Positions 29,003-38,692 of a stretch of DNA of 64,000 nt are shown here, one piece after another. The DNA lies in NCBI GenBank assembly GCA_017550165.1, contig JAFZQH010000022.1, forward strand, positions 124,001 through 188,000, read 5' to 3'. Both the position numbers and the translations under genes were made by a program. This stretch comes from Lachnospiraceae bacterium (GTDB lineage Bacteria > Bacillota > Clostridia > Lachnospirales > Lachnospiraceae). Every line of letters starts with the position of its first letter. Position 1 is the first letter of the stretch. The notes under the pieces were generated by a model, which was given only the letters and a program-made list of their open reading frames with translations, was not told where the DNA came from and ran no database searches.

Positions 29003-29684
29003 CTTTATTCTCCTGCTTTTCGTCTTCTGTTAACTCTTCTAATGTAGGTGTCAACCGTTTTGACCTGAAGAACACCGAGCAAACCGCTGTTGTGATGAGC
29101 CCTGCCACGATAGCTTCCGGTACTCCGTTGGTCCCTATAATACCCAGTATCACTCCATACAATATATCAAACGACTTACCGGTAACTGAAGCATATGTCT
29201 GTCCGAAGAAGAAATAAATGAAGTTCATGACCAGCAATGTATTGGTCATGGAGCCTGCCACTCCGGCCACAGCCAGGGATACGGTCAAACCACCCTTTTT
29301 TTTCTTTAAGAGAAGTTTAAGCCCCGCGAACACATAATATGCCACTACGCCGATCAGGATACGGGGTAAAAAACATATAACAAGGCTCATAAAATTTCCG
29401 TGTATCTCTCCTACTGAATACAGGGGCGAAAAACAAAAGGATGTTATACTGGGATTGATGCTGTTATTGATAAAGCTGGTACACCCGAATATAAATCCCA
29501 GGAATGCTCCCTGTTTCGGTCCCAAAAGGATCGCCCCTATAATAACGGGCAAATGTATGGTGGTAGCCTTTATCACGCCGATGGGTATATAACCGAGACC
29601 CGGTACCATGGCCAGCAGTATGACTATAGCTGAGAACAGTGCCAGCTGCACCATATTTGTTGTTTTTTCAGATACGTTGTTCAC
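28995..29684 (-). CDS. ECF transporter substrate-binding subunit, probably pantothenate (PanT-like)
   Basis: 229 residues with about six hydrophobic helices. The N-terminus TNMVQLALFSAIVILLAMVPGLGYIPIG and the stretch KATTIHLPVIIGAILLGPKQGAFLGFIFG are typical of ECF S-components. The gene overlaps coaBC, the next step for imported pantothenate, which makes pantothenate the best guess. The shared ECF energising subunits are not in the window. The start codon is GTG with GAGAGG upstream. Confidence 0.85.
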   Translation of the reverse strand: MNNVSEKTTNMVQLALFSAIVILLAMVPGLGYIPIGVIKATTIHLPVIIGAILLGPKQGAFLGFIFGCTSFINNSINPSITSFCFSPLYSVGEIHGNFMSLVICFLPRILIGVVAYYVFAGLKLLLKKKKGGLTVSLAVAGVAGSMTNTLLVMNFIYFFFGQTYASVTGKSFDILYGVILGIIGTNGVPEAIVAGLITTAVCSVFFRSKRLTPTLEELTEDEKQENKDA

Positions 29685-29739
29685 TTTAGTTATTCCTCTC
29701 TTTTCTCCGGTATTCTTTTCTCCCCCGAAATGTGATCGA

Positions 29740-31284
29740 TCACTGACGTTTTTCCAATAAACTCTTCCCCGTCATCTCCTCAGGCTGTTTAAGCTTCATG
29801 ATCTCCAGCAGCGTGGGCGCGATGTCGGCCAGACAGCCCCCTTCTCTTAAGGTATATCCCTTATCATAATTGATCAGGATAAAGGGTACCGGATTGGTGG
29901 TATGTGCCGTAAAGCTCTCTCCCGTCTCATAATCGATCAGCTGCTCCGAATTACCGTGGTCTGCGCACATAAAGCAGGTTCCGTCTACGGATAAAAGGGC
30001 TTCCACAACCCGTCCCACACACCGGTCCACTGCCTCACAGGCCTTGATGGCCGCCTCCAGGACTCCCGTATGCCCCACCATATCGGGATTGGCGAAGTTT
30101 ATAACTATAAGATCGTACTTTGTACTCCTGATGGCTTCACACAGCTTATCGCATACTTCATAGGCGCTCATTTCCGGCTTAAGATCATATGTAGCCACCT
30201 TCGGTGAATTAACAAGAAATCTGTCTTCTCCCTTATAGGGCTCCTCGATACCGCCGTTAAAGAAAAATGTTACATGGGCGTACTTCTCCGTCTCGGCGAT
30301 ACGGGCCTGGGTAAGTCCCAGGGATGAAACGTACTCTCCTAGGGTGTTGTTGATCTGCACCTTATGAAAGGCCACCTTTTTGTTGGGTATGGTAACATCA
30401 TATTCCGTAAAGCAGGTATAATCCGTCTTTATCCTCTCTCCCCGATCGAAGCCGTCAAAATCATCCAGACAGAAGGCCTTGGTGATCTGACGGGCACGGT
30501 CCGGCCTGAAATTAAAGAATATCACGGAATCACCGTCTTTGACAAGGGTTAAAGGATTACCGCCCTCATCTGTTATGACTATGGGCTTGATAAACTCGTC
30601 CGTATCTCCTGCCCCATAGGATTTTTCCACGGCAGTCTCAGCGTCCGTGGCCTTAATGCCTATGCCTTTGGTAAGGGCATCATAGGCCTCCTTCGTCCTT
30701 TCCCACCTGTTATCACGGTCCATGGCATAATACCTTCCGGTGACCGAGGCTATCCTGCCTACACCTATCTCCCTGATCTTATCTTCAAGTTCGTGTATGT
30801 ATTCCTTTCCCGCCGTTGGGGATGTATCCCTGCCGTCCATGAAACAATGGACAAATACCTTTGAGACGCCTTCTCTCTTAGCCATCTCCAAAAGGGCATA
30901 CATGTGGGTATTATGAGAATGCACGCCTCCGTCGGATACCAGTCCCCAGATGTGTACACAGGAGTCCTTCTTCCTTGCATTTTCAAAGGCCCCGAGAAGA
31001 GCCTCATTTTTGAAGAAAATGCCCTCCTCTATCTCCTTAGTGATCCTGGTAAGTTCCTGATACACGATCCTTCCGGCTCCCATATTCAGATGCCCTACCT
31101 CGGAATTACCCATCTGGCCATCGGGAAGTCCTACGAAAAGACCGCTGGCATTGCCCTTTACAAAGGGGTAATCCTTCATGAGCCTGTCAATATTAGGGGT
31201 ATTGGCCTGATATACGGCATTGCCCTCTGTCCTTTCATTTAGCCCGAAACCGTCAAGTATCATTAAAACCGTAGGCTTAGCCAT
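29740..31284 (-). CDS. gpmI: 2,3-bisphosphoglycerate-independent phosphoglycerate mutase
   Basis: 514 residues, a Mn-dependent enzyme of the alkaline phosphatase superfamily that interconverts 3- and 2-phosphoglycerate. Catalytic Ser61 lies in GNSEVGHLNMGAG; metal ligands are in LMILDGFG, CADHGNSEQ and FTAHTTNPVPF. The start is the ATG at 31284 with AGGAG eight bases upstream; a GTG two codons earlier is too close to that site. The gene is cut off from gap-pgk-tpiA by the seven-gene tetrapyrrole cluster. Confidence 0.97.
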   Translation of the reverse strand: MAKPTVLMILDGFGLNERTEGNAVYQANTPNIDRLMKDYPFVKGNASGLFVGLPDGQMGNSEVGHLNMGAGRIVYQELTRITKEIEEGIFFKNEALLGAFENARKKDSCVHIWGLVSDGGVHSHNTHMYALLEMAKREGVSKVFVHCFMDGRDTSPTAGKEYIHELEDKIREIGVGRIASVTGRYYAMDRDNRWERTKEAYDALTKGIGIKATDAETAVEKSYGAGDTDEFIKPIVITDEGGNPLTLVKDGDSVIFFNFRPDRARQITKAFCLDDFDGFDRGERIKTDYTCFTEYDVTIPNKKVAFHKVQINNTLGEYVSSLGLTQARIAETEKYAHVTFFFNGGIEEPYKGEDRFLVNSPKVATYDLKPEMSAYEVCDKLCEAIRSTKYDLIVINFANPDMVGHTGVLEAAIKACEAVDRCVGRVVEALLSVDGTCFMCADHGNSEQLIDYETGESFTAHTTNPVPFILINYDKGYTLREGGCLADIAPTLLEIMKLKQPEEMTGKSLLEKRQ

Positions 31285-31313
31285 TTTCACATCTCCTTTG
31301 TGGTTTAACTCAA

Positions 31314-33338
31314 TTATCTTTTGATTGTGTTTCCGACCTCTTCCACGAACTTGTCCCTGATCTCCTTGTATTCACCCAGGCCCTTAAGGTGAGGTCTTAC
31401 CTTAAAGCCTTTGGAGCTTATGATGGTCTTCCATGAATCCTCGCCATCCCCCCAGAGGTCCTCTTTTACATGGATCCCGGATACTATCATAAGGGGCGCC
31501 AGGATAAATGTGGTGTCTTCCGGCACGTTACCGTCTATGGATTTGATTATATCGAAAATGTTGGGTTTGCCCTCTACCGTAGCGATAAAGATGTCCATGC
31601 ATTTATAGTCGATCAAGGCCAGCCTTCCCGAAACATCCGTATATATGGAGTTCTGGTTATGGTCCGTTCCATGTCCCATAAAGAGCAGGATCTCGTCTTT
31701 GCCGATCCCCACGTCTTTCCTGTAGGAAGTATTAAGGAATCTTGCCATCCAGTCAATATCGCCTTCGGTGGATACCAGGGGATTGCCGATCTTAAAGGTC
31801 TCGAATTTGTCCCTGTAGGCCTCAATGTCGGATACAATGGTCTCGTACTCTATAGCCTTCATTATATGTGTAGGCTGAACAATAACCTCTTTTACCCCGT
31901 CTTCTATCATTTTCTTCATGGCTCCCTCGATAAGGGGATGGCCTGTCCTGGTGGCTACAATACGGCTGGTCCATGCGGAATATACTTTGTAATCAGGATA
32001 AGCCGCAGCAATATCCGCTTCAATGGCATCTATGGTCTTTCTTCTTGATTCTTCTACACTTGTTCCGAAACTTACTACTAAGATCGCTTTTTCGTTCACT
32101 GTCTTTCCCTCCGATAAATGAAACAGGTCATTTAACATATTTGAATATTCTTCCTGGCTTTCAACAGTCTCCAGCTGTTTTAATTCAACGATGGGGTCTC
32201 TGATAAGCTTCTTTAATGAAGCTGCCAGGATCTTCTTAAGTATCTTTTTCTCACGATCAGACAGGTCCAGCTTGCGCTCCAAATAGGAGAAGCTTTCGCC
32301 TGTGATCTCATCACATCTCTGATGCAATGAATGGATGGTTGAATCCACCCGGCTGTGAGCCAGCCAGTCGATAGTCTCATCCACAGACTCGTCAAGGTCT
32401 CCGCGACACAGTCCCAGGAGACGTTCCCGTTCTTTTTCATTCTTCCTGGATATCTCATCAAGGGTATCAAGATTGATGAGCTTGGATCCGCAGATATTTA
32501 CAACACCGGGGTCAATGTCCCTGGGGGCTGCAAGATCCAGGAAGGTAATGGGTTTCTTGTAGTGGCACTCATTTGCAAATACCGTATAGTGAGGCGAAGA
32601 TGTGGCGGAAACCACGATATCAGCAAAATCCAGCTGATCCATCCTGTCATCATAAAGGACGATCTTGATCTGCGGATAAATATCCTTAACACTTTTGGCG
32701 TGGGCTATATTACGGCTGCAAAGAACAATATTGGCCACGTCATATTCCGTAATGTATTTCAGAGCCAGAAGAGCTGTCTCTCCGCTTCCCACGATAAGGA
32801 TATTCTTCCCGTCAAATCCCGTCTGCCTCTCTACTTCTTTGATCCCGATGTAGCTTACAGACAAGGGGATCTCACTTATCTTATATTTGGTCTTGATGGC
32901 TTTTGCCGATGCCATGGCATTCTCCACCACGCGGTGCATTTCCTTCCTGCTGTAACCCAGGGCGTTGGAAAGCATCAAAGCGTCTCTTATCTGCCCCAGT
33001 ATCTGGTCCTCTCCCAGAACTGCAGATTCAAGTCCCGCCGCGATCCTGAAAATGTAGTGAATTGCCTCATCCCCTGATCTCTCTATCAGAATATCAGACA
33101 AATCTACATTTTTGAAGGTCTTGCGGTAGAGGTCGATCATGTACTTCTTTTGCTCTTCCGTGTCGAAGAAGTAGAAGACTTCGCTCCGATAGCAGGTGGC
33201 CAGCACCATGCATTGTTTAATGCCCCCGTCTTCCGCTTTCAGCATATAATCGATCTTGGAACTCTCCGTAAATGAGATCTGATCTCTTATATCCAGCGGG
33301 GCATTCTTGTAATTGATACCTATAAACCCGAACTGCAT
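31314..33338 (-). CDS. hemA-cbiK: Fusion of glutamyl-tRNA reductase (HemA) and sirohydrochlorin cobaltochelatase (CbiK)
   Basis: 674 residues in two parts. Residues 1-413 are HemA, which reduces glutamyl-tRNA to glutamate-1-semialdehyde. The catalytic Cys49 is in ATCYRSEV (the usual Asn after Cys is Tyr), and the NADPH site is GSGETALLAL from residue 184. Residues 416-674 are a complete CbiK, which inserts cobalt into sirohydrochlorin: LVVSFGTSVEESRR at its start, and ligands His556 (MGHGTDHN) and His623 (SGIHVKEDLWGDGEDSW). The first and a late step of the pathway are therefore on one chain. There is no stop or frameshift at the junction (about residues 405-416). AAAGGAG precedes the ATG. 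Confidence 0.93.
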   Translation of the reverse strand: MQFGFIGINYKNAPLDIRDQISFTESSKIDYMLKAEDGGIKQCMVLATCYRSEVFYFFDTEEQKKYMIDLYRKTFKNVDLSDILIERSGDEAIHYIFRIAAGLESAVLGEDQILGQIRDALMLSNALGYSRKEMHRVVENAMASAKAIKTKYKISEIPLSVSYIGIKEVERQTGFDGKNILIVGSGETALLALKYITEYDVANIVLCSRNIAHAKSVKDIYPQIKIVLYDDRMDQLDFADIVVSATSSPHYTVFANECHYKKPITFLDLAAPRDIDPGVVNICGSKLINLDTLDEISRKNEKERERLLGLCRGDLDESVDETIDWLAHSRVDSTIHSLHQRCDEITGESFSYLERKLDLSDREKKILKKILAASLKKLIRDPIVELKQLETVESQEEYSNMLNDLFHLSEGKTVNEKAILVVSFGTSVEESRRKTIDAIEADIAAAYPDYKVYSAWTSRIVATRTGHPLIEGAMKKMIEDGVKEVIVQPTHIMKAIEYETIVSDIEAYRDKFETFKIGNPLVSTEGDIDWMARFLNTSYRKDVGIGKDEILLFMGHGTDHNQNSIYTDVSGRLALIDYKCMDIFIATVEGKPNIFDIIKSIDGNVPEDTTFILAPLMIVSGIHVKEDLWGDGEDSWKTIISSKGFKVRPHLKGLGEYKEIRDKFVEEVGNTIKR

Positions 33339-33387
33339 TAGATCTCCTTTCTTAAAAATAATTTAGTGCGTTTATGCAGGGACCACT

Positions 33388-34668
33388 TTACCGGTGATCC
33401 CTGAAATAATCAGCTATAACGTTACATGTAGCCTTGATATCATCATCAGTATGAGAATCTGAAACGAACATAGCCTCAAACTGGCTGGGTGCAACATAGA
33501 TGTTTTTATCAAGCAGATATTTGAAATACTCCGCATACTTTTCCGTATCTGATGATGTGGCTGACTTGTAGTCCACTACAGGCCCTTTGGTGAAGAAAAT
33601 GCTCATAAGGGAACCGATCTGATTAACTGATACACGGCCGGCAGCCGCCTTTTCAACAGCATCTTTTAAGACCAGGGTCCTGCTCTCCAGCCTTTTATAG
33701 ATCTGCTTGTCCTCCTTAAGTATCTTCAAGGTGGCAAGTCCCGCAGCTGTGGCTATGGGGTTGCCCGAAAGTGTACCGGCCTGGTATACGGGGCCGTCGG
33801 GAGATACGCATCTCATGATATCCTCACGTCCGCCGTAGGCTCCCACAGGCATTCCTCCGCCTATGATCTTGCCCAGTGTGGTAAGATCCGGGGTGATGCC
33901 GAAATATTCCTGAGCCCCACCTAAGGCAAGGCGAAATCCGGTTATCACTTCATCGAAAATGAGAAGTGCGCCGTATTTGGTGGTGATATCACGAAGAAAC
34001 TGCAGGAATCCGTCCCCGGGAAGGACCACTCCCATGTTGGCAGCTACAGGTTCAACTATAACAGCTGCTATGTCATTGGGGTATTCTTTAAAAAGAGCTT
34101 CGACAGAGCCTTCATCATTGTATGCTGCCACAAGTGTATGCTTGGAATAATCCGCCGGAACTCCTGCAGAATCGGGAACAGCCGTTGTAAGGGCTGCGGA
34201 ACCGGCCTTTACCAGAAGCCCGTCGGAATGTCCGTGATAACAGCCTTCGAATTTCAGGATCTTGTCTCTCTTTGTATATCCTCTCGCTACACGGATGGCG
34301 CTCATAACAGCCTCGGTGCCTGAGCTTACCAGACGGCTGACCTCTATGGAGGGAACCAGGTCCTTAAGCATCTCAGCCATTTCAACTTCCCTTAGGGTTG
34401 GAGCTCCGTATGTAAGCCCGTCATCGCAGGCTTTCTTAACAGCTTCCAGGACACGGTCATCAGCCGCGCCCAGTATTCCCGGTCCCCAGGAGCAGACGTA
34501 ATCGATCATTTCATTGCCGTCTATGTCATATATCCTGTCGCCTTTAGCCTTTTCTATAAACCTGGGTGCGCATCCCACGTTACGGAAAGACCGTACCGGG
34601 GAATTAACACCACCGGGCAGAGTTTTCTTCGCTCTTTCATATATTTCCTGTGATCTTTTGTCATTCAT
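33388..34668 (-). CDS. hemL: Glutamate-1-semialdehyde 2,1-aminomutase
   Basis: 426 residues, a PLP enzyme converting glutamate-1-semialdehyde to 5-aminolevulinate. The PLP lysine lies in TLGKIIGGGMPVGAYGG; FDEVITGFR and GCYHGHSDGLLVK are typical. It follows hemB after a 147-bp gap full of REP palindromes, and precedes hemA-cbiK by 49 bp. Together these genes form the C5 route to 5-aminolevulinate. Confidence 0.97.
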   Translation of the reverse strand: MNDKRSQEIYERAKKTLPGGVNSPVRSFRNVGCAPRFIEKAKGDRIYDIDGNEMIDYVCSWGPGILGAADDRVLEAVKKACDDGLTYGAPTLREVEMAEMLKDLVPSIEVSRLVSSGTEAVMSAIRVARGYTKRDKILKFEGCYHGHSDGLLVKAGSAALTTAVPDSAGVPADYSKHTLVAAYNDEGSVEALFKEYPNDIAAVIVEPVAANMGVVLPGDGFLQFLRDITTKYGALLIFDEVITGFRLALGGAQEYFGITPDLTTLGKIIGGGMPVGAYGGREDIMRCVSPDGPVYQAGTLSGNPIATAAGLATLKILKEDKQIYKRLESRTLVLKDAVEKAAAGRVSVNQIGSLMSIFFTKGPVVDYKSATSSDTEKYAEYFKYLLDKNIYVAPSQFEAMFVSDSHTDDDIKATCNVIADYFRDHR

Positions 34669-34685
34669 TATCCATATACCTCATT

Positions 34686-34806
34686 CATAAGACAGGGGCG
34701 ATAAGACAGGGGACGGTTCTGTGTCTTATGGCTTGATTGCTTGCAATCGAGCCGCACGGAGAGACTGCTAGCGACCCATAAGACAGAGAACCGTCCCCTG
34801 TCTTAT
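34686..34806. repeat. REP-like cluster between hemB and hemL
   Basis: Two family members in opposite orientation, ATAAGACAGGGGACGGTTCT and ACAGAGAACCGTCCCCTGTC, plus a partial third copy (AAGACAGGGG) at the left edge. Between them are an inner dyad GATTGCTTGCAATC and 40 bp of unrelated sequence. This explains the whole 147-bp gap. Confidence 0.85.
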
Positions 34807-34815
34807 TCTGTCTTG

Positions 34816-35799
34816 TTACCCTATAACTCCGTCACGTATCATCTTAGCTATCTCACGGGCGTAGTATGTAATATAGATATCGACTCCTGCACGATATGCA
34901 CTTACCGACATCTCGGCAACTATCCTGTCTTCATCGATCCATCCGTTGGCTGCGGCAGCCTTAACCATAGCATATTCTCCGCTGACAGAGTAAGCTGCCA
35001 TGGGAACGTCGATCATTTCCTTTGCGTTGGCCACGATGTCAAGATAACTCATAGCGGGTTTTACCATAACGATATCAGCGCCTTCGTCAATATCCAGCAG
35101 TATCTCTTTGATGCCTTCCCTGCCGTTATGGAAGTCCATCTGGTAGCCCTTCCTGTCACCAAATGAGGGTGCAGACCCGGCAGCCTCGCGGAAGGGCCCG
35201 TAAAATGCAGAGGCATACTTAGCTGAATAAGCCATTATGGGTATATTTTCATATCCGTTCTTGTCAAGTATCTCCCTAATAGCTCCCACTCTTCCGTCCA
35301 TCATGTCCGAAGGAGCAACCATATCAGCCCCTGCCTTGGCGTGGGACAATGCAGTCTTGGCAATAAGCTCAACGCTTGGGTCATTTAATACTTCCTTCTT
35401 GGAAATGACCCCGCAATGGCCATGGGATGTATACTCACAGAGGCAGACATCCGTAATGAAATACATGTCAGGGCAGGCCTTTTTTCCGGCCTTTAAAGCC
35501 TTCTGGACGATGCCGTCTTTGGCATAGGCCTGACTTGCCTTCTCATCCTTCTTGTCCGGGATCCCGAATATCATGATGGCATGAACCCCGTCCTTGTACA
35601 GGCTCTTTATAGCCTTGCAGAAGAGGTCTACCGTATATCTGTACTGTCCCGGCATGGCATCTATCTCTTCCTTCTTATTCTTGCCCTCCATTACAAATAT
35701 GGGATATACGAGAGAAGCCGCATCCACTCTGGTCTCCCGCACCATTTTTCTCAAAGTTTCACTTGTCCGAAGCCTCCTGGGCCTAACCGTCATATCCAT
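34816..35799 (-). CDS. hemB: Porphobilinogen synthase (5-aminolevulinate dehydratase)
   Basis: 327 residues; joins two 5-aminolevulinates into porphobilinogen. The zinc-binding CLCEYTSHGHC motif marks the zinc-dependent class. The two active-site lysines are in AYSAKYASAFYGPFR and VMVKPAMSYLDI. It starts five bases after the stop of cobA-hemD, so the two are probably translated together. Confidence 0.97.
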   Translation of the reverse strand: MDMTVRPRRLRTSETLRKMVRETRVDAASLVYPIFVMEGKNKKEEIDAMPGQYRYTVDLFCKAIKSLYKDGVHAIMIFGIPDKKDEKASQAYAKDGIVQKALKAGKKACPDMYFITDVCLCEYTSHGHCGVISKKEVLNDPSVELIAKTALSHAKAGADMVAPSDMMDGRVGAIREILDKNGYENIPIMAYSAKYASAFYGPFREAAGSAPSFGDRKGYQMDFHNGREGIKEILLDIDEGADIVMVKPAMSYLDIVANAKEMIDVPMAAYSVSGEYAMVKAAAANGWIDEDRIVAEMSVSAYRAGVDIYITYYAREIAKMIRDGVIG

Positions 35800-35803
35800 C
35801 TTA

Positions 35804-37297
35804 TCACCTTTCCTTTAAGATACACTCAACCATACTATCAATCGTCGCCTTCTCTGACATGATAGTCTTGAAGCCGTACTTCTCAGCCATTTCCCGGGTT
35901 TGCTTGCCTATGCACACTCCAAGTACTTTGGAATAATCTATATCCTTACCGGCCAGTTTTACAAAATTATCAACCGTAGATGCACTGGTAAATGTAACAT
36001 AGTCCACATCCTTCAGCTTTCCTGACAGATCCAGCCACTCATAGTCACAGGTAAGGGTTTCGTATACCGGAATATCATCTATCCCGGCAGGAGTGGCGCC
36101 TAAGATCTCTGTAAGGATCGGATTACCGATGGAGGCTCTGGGAATGAGCACTTTATCTTCTGCAGTCATCTTATTCTTTAATGCATTTGCCAGAGTTTCA
36201 TTATCAAAGACATCCGGGACCACATCGCAGAATACCGCATGATCTGACAACTCCTTGGCTGTGCCTGAGCCGATGGCTGCAAACTTAATTCCCGCAAGTC
36301 CTCTTATATCCACCTTCTTCTCTCTTAATGTATCGAAGAAAACGTGGACTCCCGAAGGTGAGGTAAAGACTATCCATGTATATGTTTTAATATTGTCTAA
36401 AGCATTTTCAAAAGCCTTATTATCCTTTATGGCCTCCAGGGTAATGGATGGGATTTCAACCACTTCTGCTCCCAGAGCCCTTAGCTTACCGGCAAGTTTT
36501 CCGCTTCTGCTCTTGGGTCTGGTAACAATGATCTTCTTACCGAAAAGTTCCTGCTTCTCGATCCAGCAGAGCTTATCATTAAGGGTACATACCTTACCAA
36601 CCACTATTATGGCCGGTGTGGGAACGGGATCGTCCTCCATCATTTTCTCTATGGTGGAAATGGTGGCAACTCTTCTTTGCTGCCTTGCAGTCGTTCCCTT
36701 GGACAATACTGCTGCAGGCATATCCGGGTTCATTCCCGCCGAAAGAAGGCCCTTCATGATATCAGGCAGAGCCGTAAGCCCCATCATGAAAACAATGGTG
36801 CCGTTAAGGTCTGTTAAAGCCTTGAAATCAATATCCAGCTCTTCATCCTGCTTCTTGTGACCGGTGATCAAGGTAACTGATGAAGCGAAGTCCCTGTGGG
36901 TTACGGGGATCCCGTTATATGCGGGAACCGCAATGGAAGATGTAACTCCCGGCACTTCCTCGAATTCTACCCCGTTCTCCAGGAGGTATTCGGCTTCTTC
37001 ACCGCCTCTTCCGAAGAGATAGGGGTCTCCCCCCTTGATCCTTACAACTCTTTTGCCTTCCTTTGCCTTCTCGCACAGGACACGGTTGGTCTCGTGCTGG
37101 GGCAGAATGTGCTTGCTTGAACGTTTACCTGCATTGATACATTCCGCTGTGGAAGGGATCATTGCCAGGATACCGTCTCCCGCAAGAGCATCATACACAA
37201 CAACATCTGCATTCTCTATTAATTCTTTTGCTTTCAGGGTCAGAAGCCCGGGATCGCCCGGCCCGGCCCCGATAAGCCACACTTTACCTTTATTCAT
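35804..37297 (-). CDS. cobA-hemD: Fused uroporphyrinogen-III C-methyltransferase and uroporphyrinogen-III synthase
   Basis: 497 residues. About 1-243 is the SUMT domain (VWLIGAGPGDPGLLT, IKGGDPYLFGRGGEEAEYL, VTHRDFASS) that methylates uroporphyrinogen III to precorrin-2. About 250-497 is the HemD domain (KKIIVTRPKSRSGKLAGKL, WIVFTSPSGV, YVTFTSASTVDNF) that closes the macrocycle. This fusion is common in Clostridia and routes the product to corrinoid and siroheme rather than heme. A REP palindrome separates it from hemC upstream. Confidence 0.95.
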   Translation of the reverse strand: MNKGKVWLIGAGPGDPGLLTLKAKELIENADVVVYDALAGDGILAMIPSTAECINAGKRSSKHILPQHETNRVLCEKAKEGKRVVRIKGGDPYLFGRGGEEAEYLLENGVEFEEVPGVTSSIAVPAYNGIPVTHRDFASSVTLITGHKKQDEELDIDFKALTDLNGTIVFMMGLTALPDIMKGLLSAGMNPDMPAAVLSKGTTARQQRRVATISTIEKMMEDDPVPTPAIIVVGKVCTLNDKLCWIEKQELFGKKIIVTRPKSRSGKLAGKLRALGAEVVEIPSITLEAIKDNKAFENALDNIKTYTWIVFTSPSGVHVFFDTLREKKVDIRGLAGIKFAAIGSGTAKELSDHAVFCDVVPDVFDNETLANALKNKMTAEDKVLIPRASIGNPILTEILGATPAGIDDIPVYETLTCDYEWLDLSGKLKDVDYVTFTSASTVDNFVKLAGKDIDYSKVLGVCIGKQTREMAEKYGFKTIMSEKATIDSMVECILKER

Positions 37298-37311
37298 ATA
37301 ACATCCTCTTT

Positions 37312-37339
37312 TAAGACAGGGGACGGTTCTCTGTCTTAT
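37312..37339. repeat. REP-like palindrome between hemC and cobA-hemD
   Basis: TAAGACAG and CTGTCTTA around GGGACGGTTCT. It lies inside the tetrapyrrole operon, a few bases upstream of the ribosome site of cobA-hemD, so its folding could affect translation of that gene. Confidence 0.85.
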
Positions 37340-37348
37340 CTGTCCTGT

Positions 37349-38233
37349 TCATTTCTTTAAGAAAAACTCAGCCATGTTACGTCCGATAGATTCCGCCTCG
37401 CTCTTGGCTCCCGTCATCACTTTCTTACTGTATTTCTTGGTGTCCTCATTGTAATACAGTGCCGTAAGCTCCAATGAATCGCCTGATACCTTGGCATGGG
37501 CAGCTATGGGCGATGAACAGCCTCCGTCTACACCCTTGACATATGCACGTTCAGCCAGAGCCTGGGCAGTAGCGTCTTCATCAAGAAAGCCGGAAATGAA
37601 GCTGTAATCCTCTCCTTTACGGCCCTGAAGACAAAGAATACCCTGTCCGCAAGCCGGGAGCAGTTCCTCCGTATCAAAGTACCTGCTTATACGGTCTTCC
37701 AGGCCCAGCCTCTTAAGCCCCGCAGCAGCCAGAATAATTGCACCAAACTCTCCCTCGTCCAGCTTACGAAGCCTGGTCTGGAGGTTACCTCTGATGTTTT
37801 TAACCTCAGCCCCGGGGAAGATAGTCTCAAGCTGCAATATACGTCGCAGAGACGAGCATCCGATGGGAAGCTTTCCGTCATATTCATTTACACCTTTGGG
37901 AAGCACAAGAACGTCCCTGGGGTCTTCTCTCTTGGAAAAACCAACAATAGGCAGGTCCTCCGGCACCTCCATGGGAAGGTCCTTTAAACTGTGCACTGAC
38001 AGGTCGCTTCTTCTGTCCATAAGCGCAATATCCAGTTCTTTTACGAAGAGGCCCTTGCCTCCCATGTTATACAGGGGACCGTTAAGTTCTATGTCTCCCG
38101 TAGTCTTCATCGTAAGGAGACTTACATCGATATCAGGGCAATTATCCCTGATGTAGTCAACTACAAGATTACTCTGGGTAACAGCGAGCAAACTGTCTCT
38201 ACTTCCCACAACAATCTTTCGTTTATCACTCAA
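37349..38233 (-). CDS. hemC: Hydroxymethylbilane synthase
   Basis: 294 residues; links four porphobilinogens into hydroxymethylbilane. The dipyrromethane cofactor cysteine is Cys239 in VDGGCSSPIAAHA, and GSRDSLLAVTQ and DRRSDLSVHSLKDLP are intact. It starts with TTG at 38233, immediately after the TGA of the sirC-like gene, with GGAGG ten bases before. The coding sequences abut exactly, suggesting coupled translation. Confidence 0.96.
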   Translation of the reverse strand: MSDKRKIVVGSRDSLLAVTQSNLVVDYIRDNCPDIDVSLLTMKTTGDIELNGPLYNMGGKGLFVKELDIALMDRRSDLSVHSLKDLPMEVPEDLPIVGFSKREDPRDVLVLPKGVNEYDGKLPIGCSSLRRILQLETIFPGAEVKNIRGNLQTRLRKLDEGEFGAIILAAAGLKRLGLEDRISRYFDTEELLPACGQGILCLQGRKGEDYSFISGFLDEDATAQALAERAYVKGVDGGCSSPIAAHAKVSGDSLELTALYYNEDTKKYSKKVMTGAKSEAESIGRNMAEFFLKK

Positions 38234-38689
38234 TCAGTCGTCACCTCCTTTGACCAGCATTTTCTCGATCTTTAAACGCGTTCTTTTTGTAAGACCGGGA
38301 TCTTTACCGCCGGAATTGATACCTATCACCACATCATCGGTGATAATGGTGGAAGGAAAGAAGAAGTCGCATTTGCTCTGATCGGAAGAAATGTTCTTTA
38401 AGATCCCCCGTTCTTCGCACTCCTTTCCTATCTCCTCGTTCAATGTGGCATTATCCGTAGCAATAACTGCTATATCAATGCCTTCCAGATCCTCAGGCTG
38501 GTAACCCCGGTTTATCATATCCACACCTTCCAGTCCCGATAGTTCAGGAGAAAAAATAGGCGCAACCACACGAAGGGAAGCTCCGAACTTCATCAGAGCT
38601 TTGATCCTTCTTGTCGCAATAGTCCCTGCGCCAACTACAAGAATTTTTTTGTTCTCCAGATTTATAAACATGGGGAAATAAGGTGTCAT
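38234..38689 (-). CDS. Precorrin-2 dehydrogenase (SirC/Met8 N-domain type)
   Basis: 151 residues, the short form without a chelatase or methyltransferase domain. The NAD site is ILVVGAGTIATRRIKALMKFGA, followed by INSGGKDPGLTKRTRLKIE, typical of the CysG N-terminal family. It oxidises precorrin-2 to sirohydrochlorin, the substrate of the CbiK domain encoded downstream. It starts three bases after the cbiL stop. Confidence 0.9.
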   Translation of the reverse strand: MTPYFPMFINLENKKILVVGAGTIATRRIKALMKFGASLRVVAPIFSPELSGLEGVDMINRGYQPEDLEGIDIAVIATDNATLNEEIGKECEERGILKNISSDQSKCDFFFPSTIITDDVVIGINSGGKDPGLTKRTRLKIEKMLVKGGDD

Positions 38690-38692
38690 ACA

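Noticed and set aside
31314-33338. hemA and cbiK as two genes split by an internal start near residue 413
   Set aside because: The frame is continuous, no ATG with a ribosome site occurs at the junction, and no stop lies between the domains; the fusion is the simplest reading, subject to sequence accuracy.
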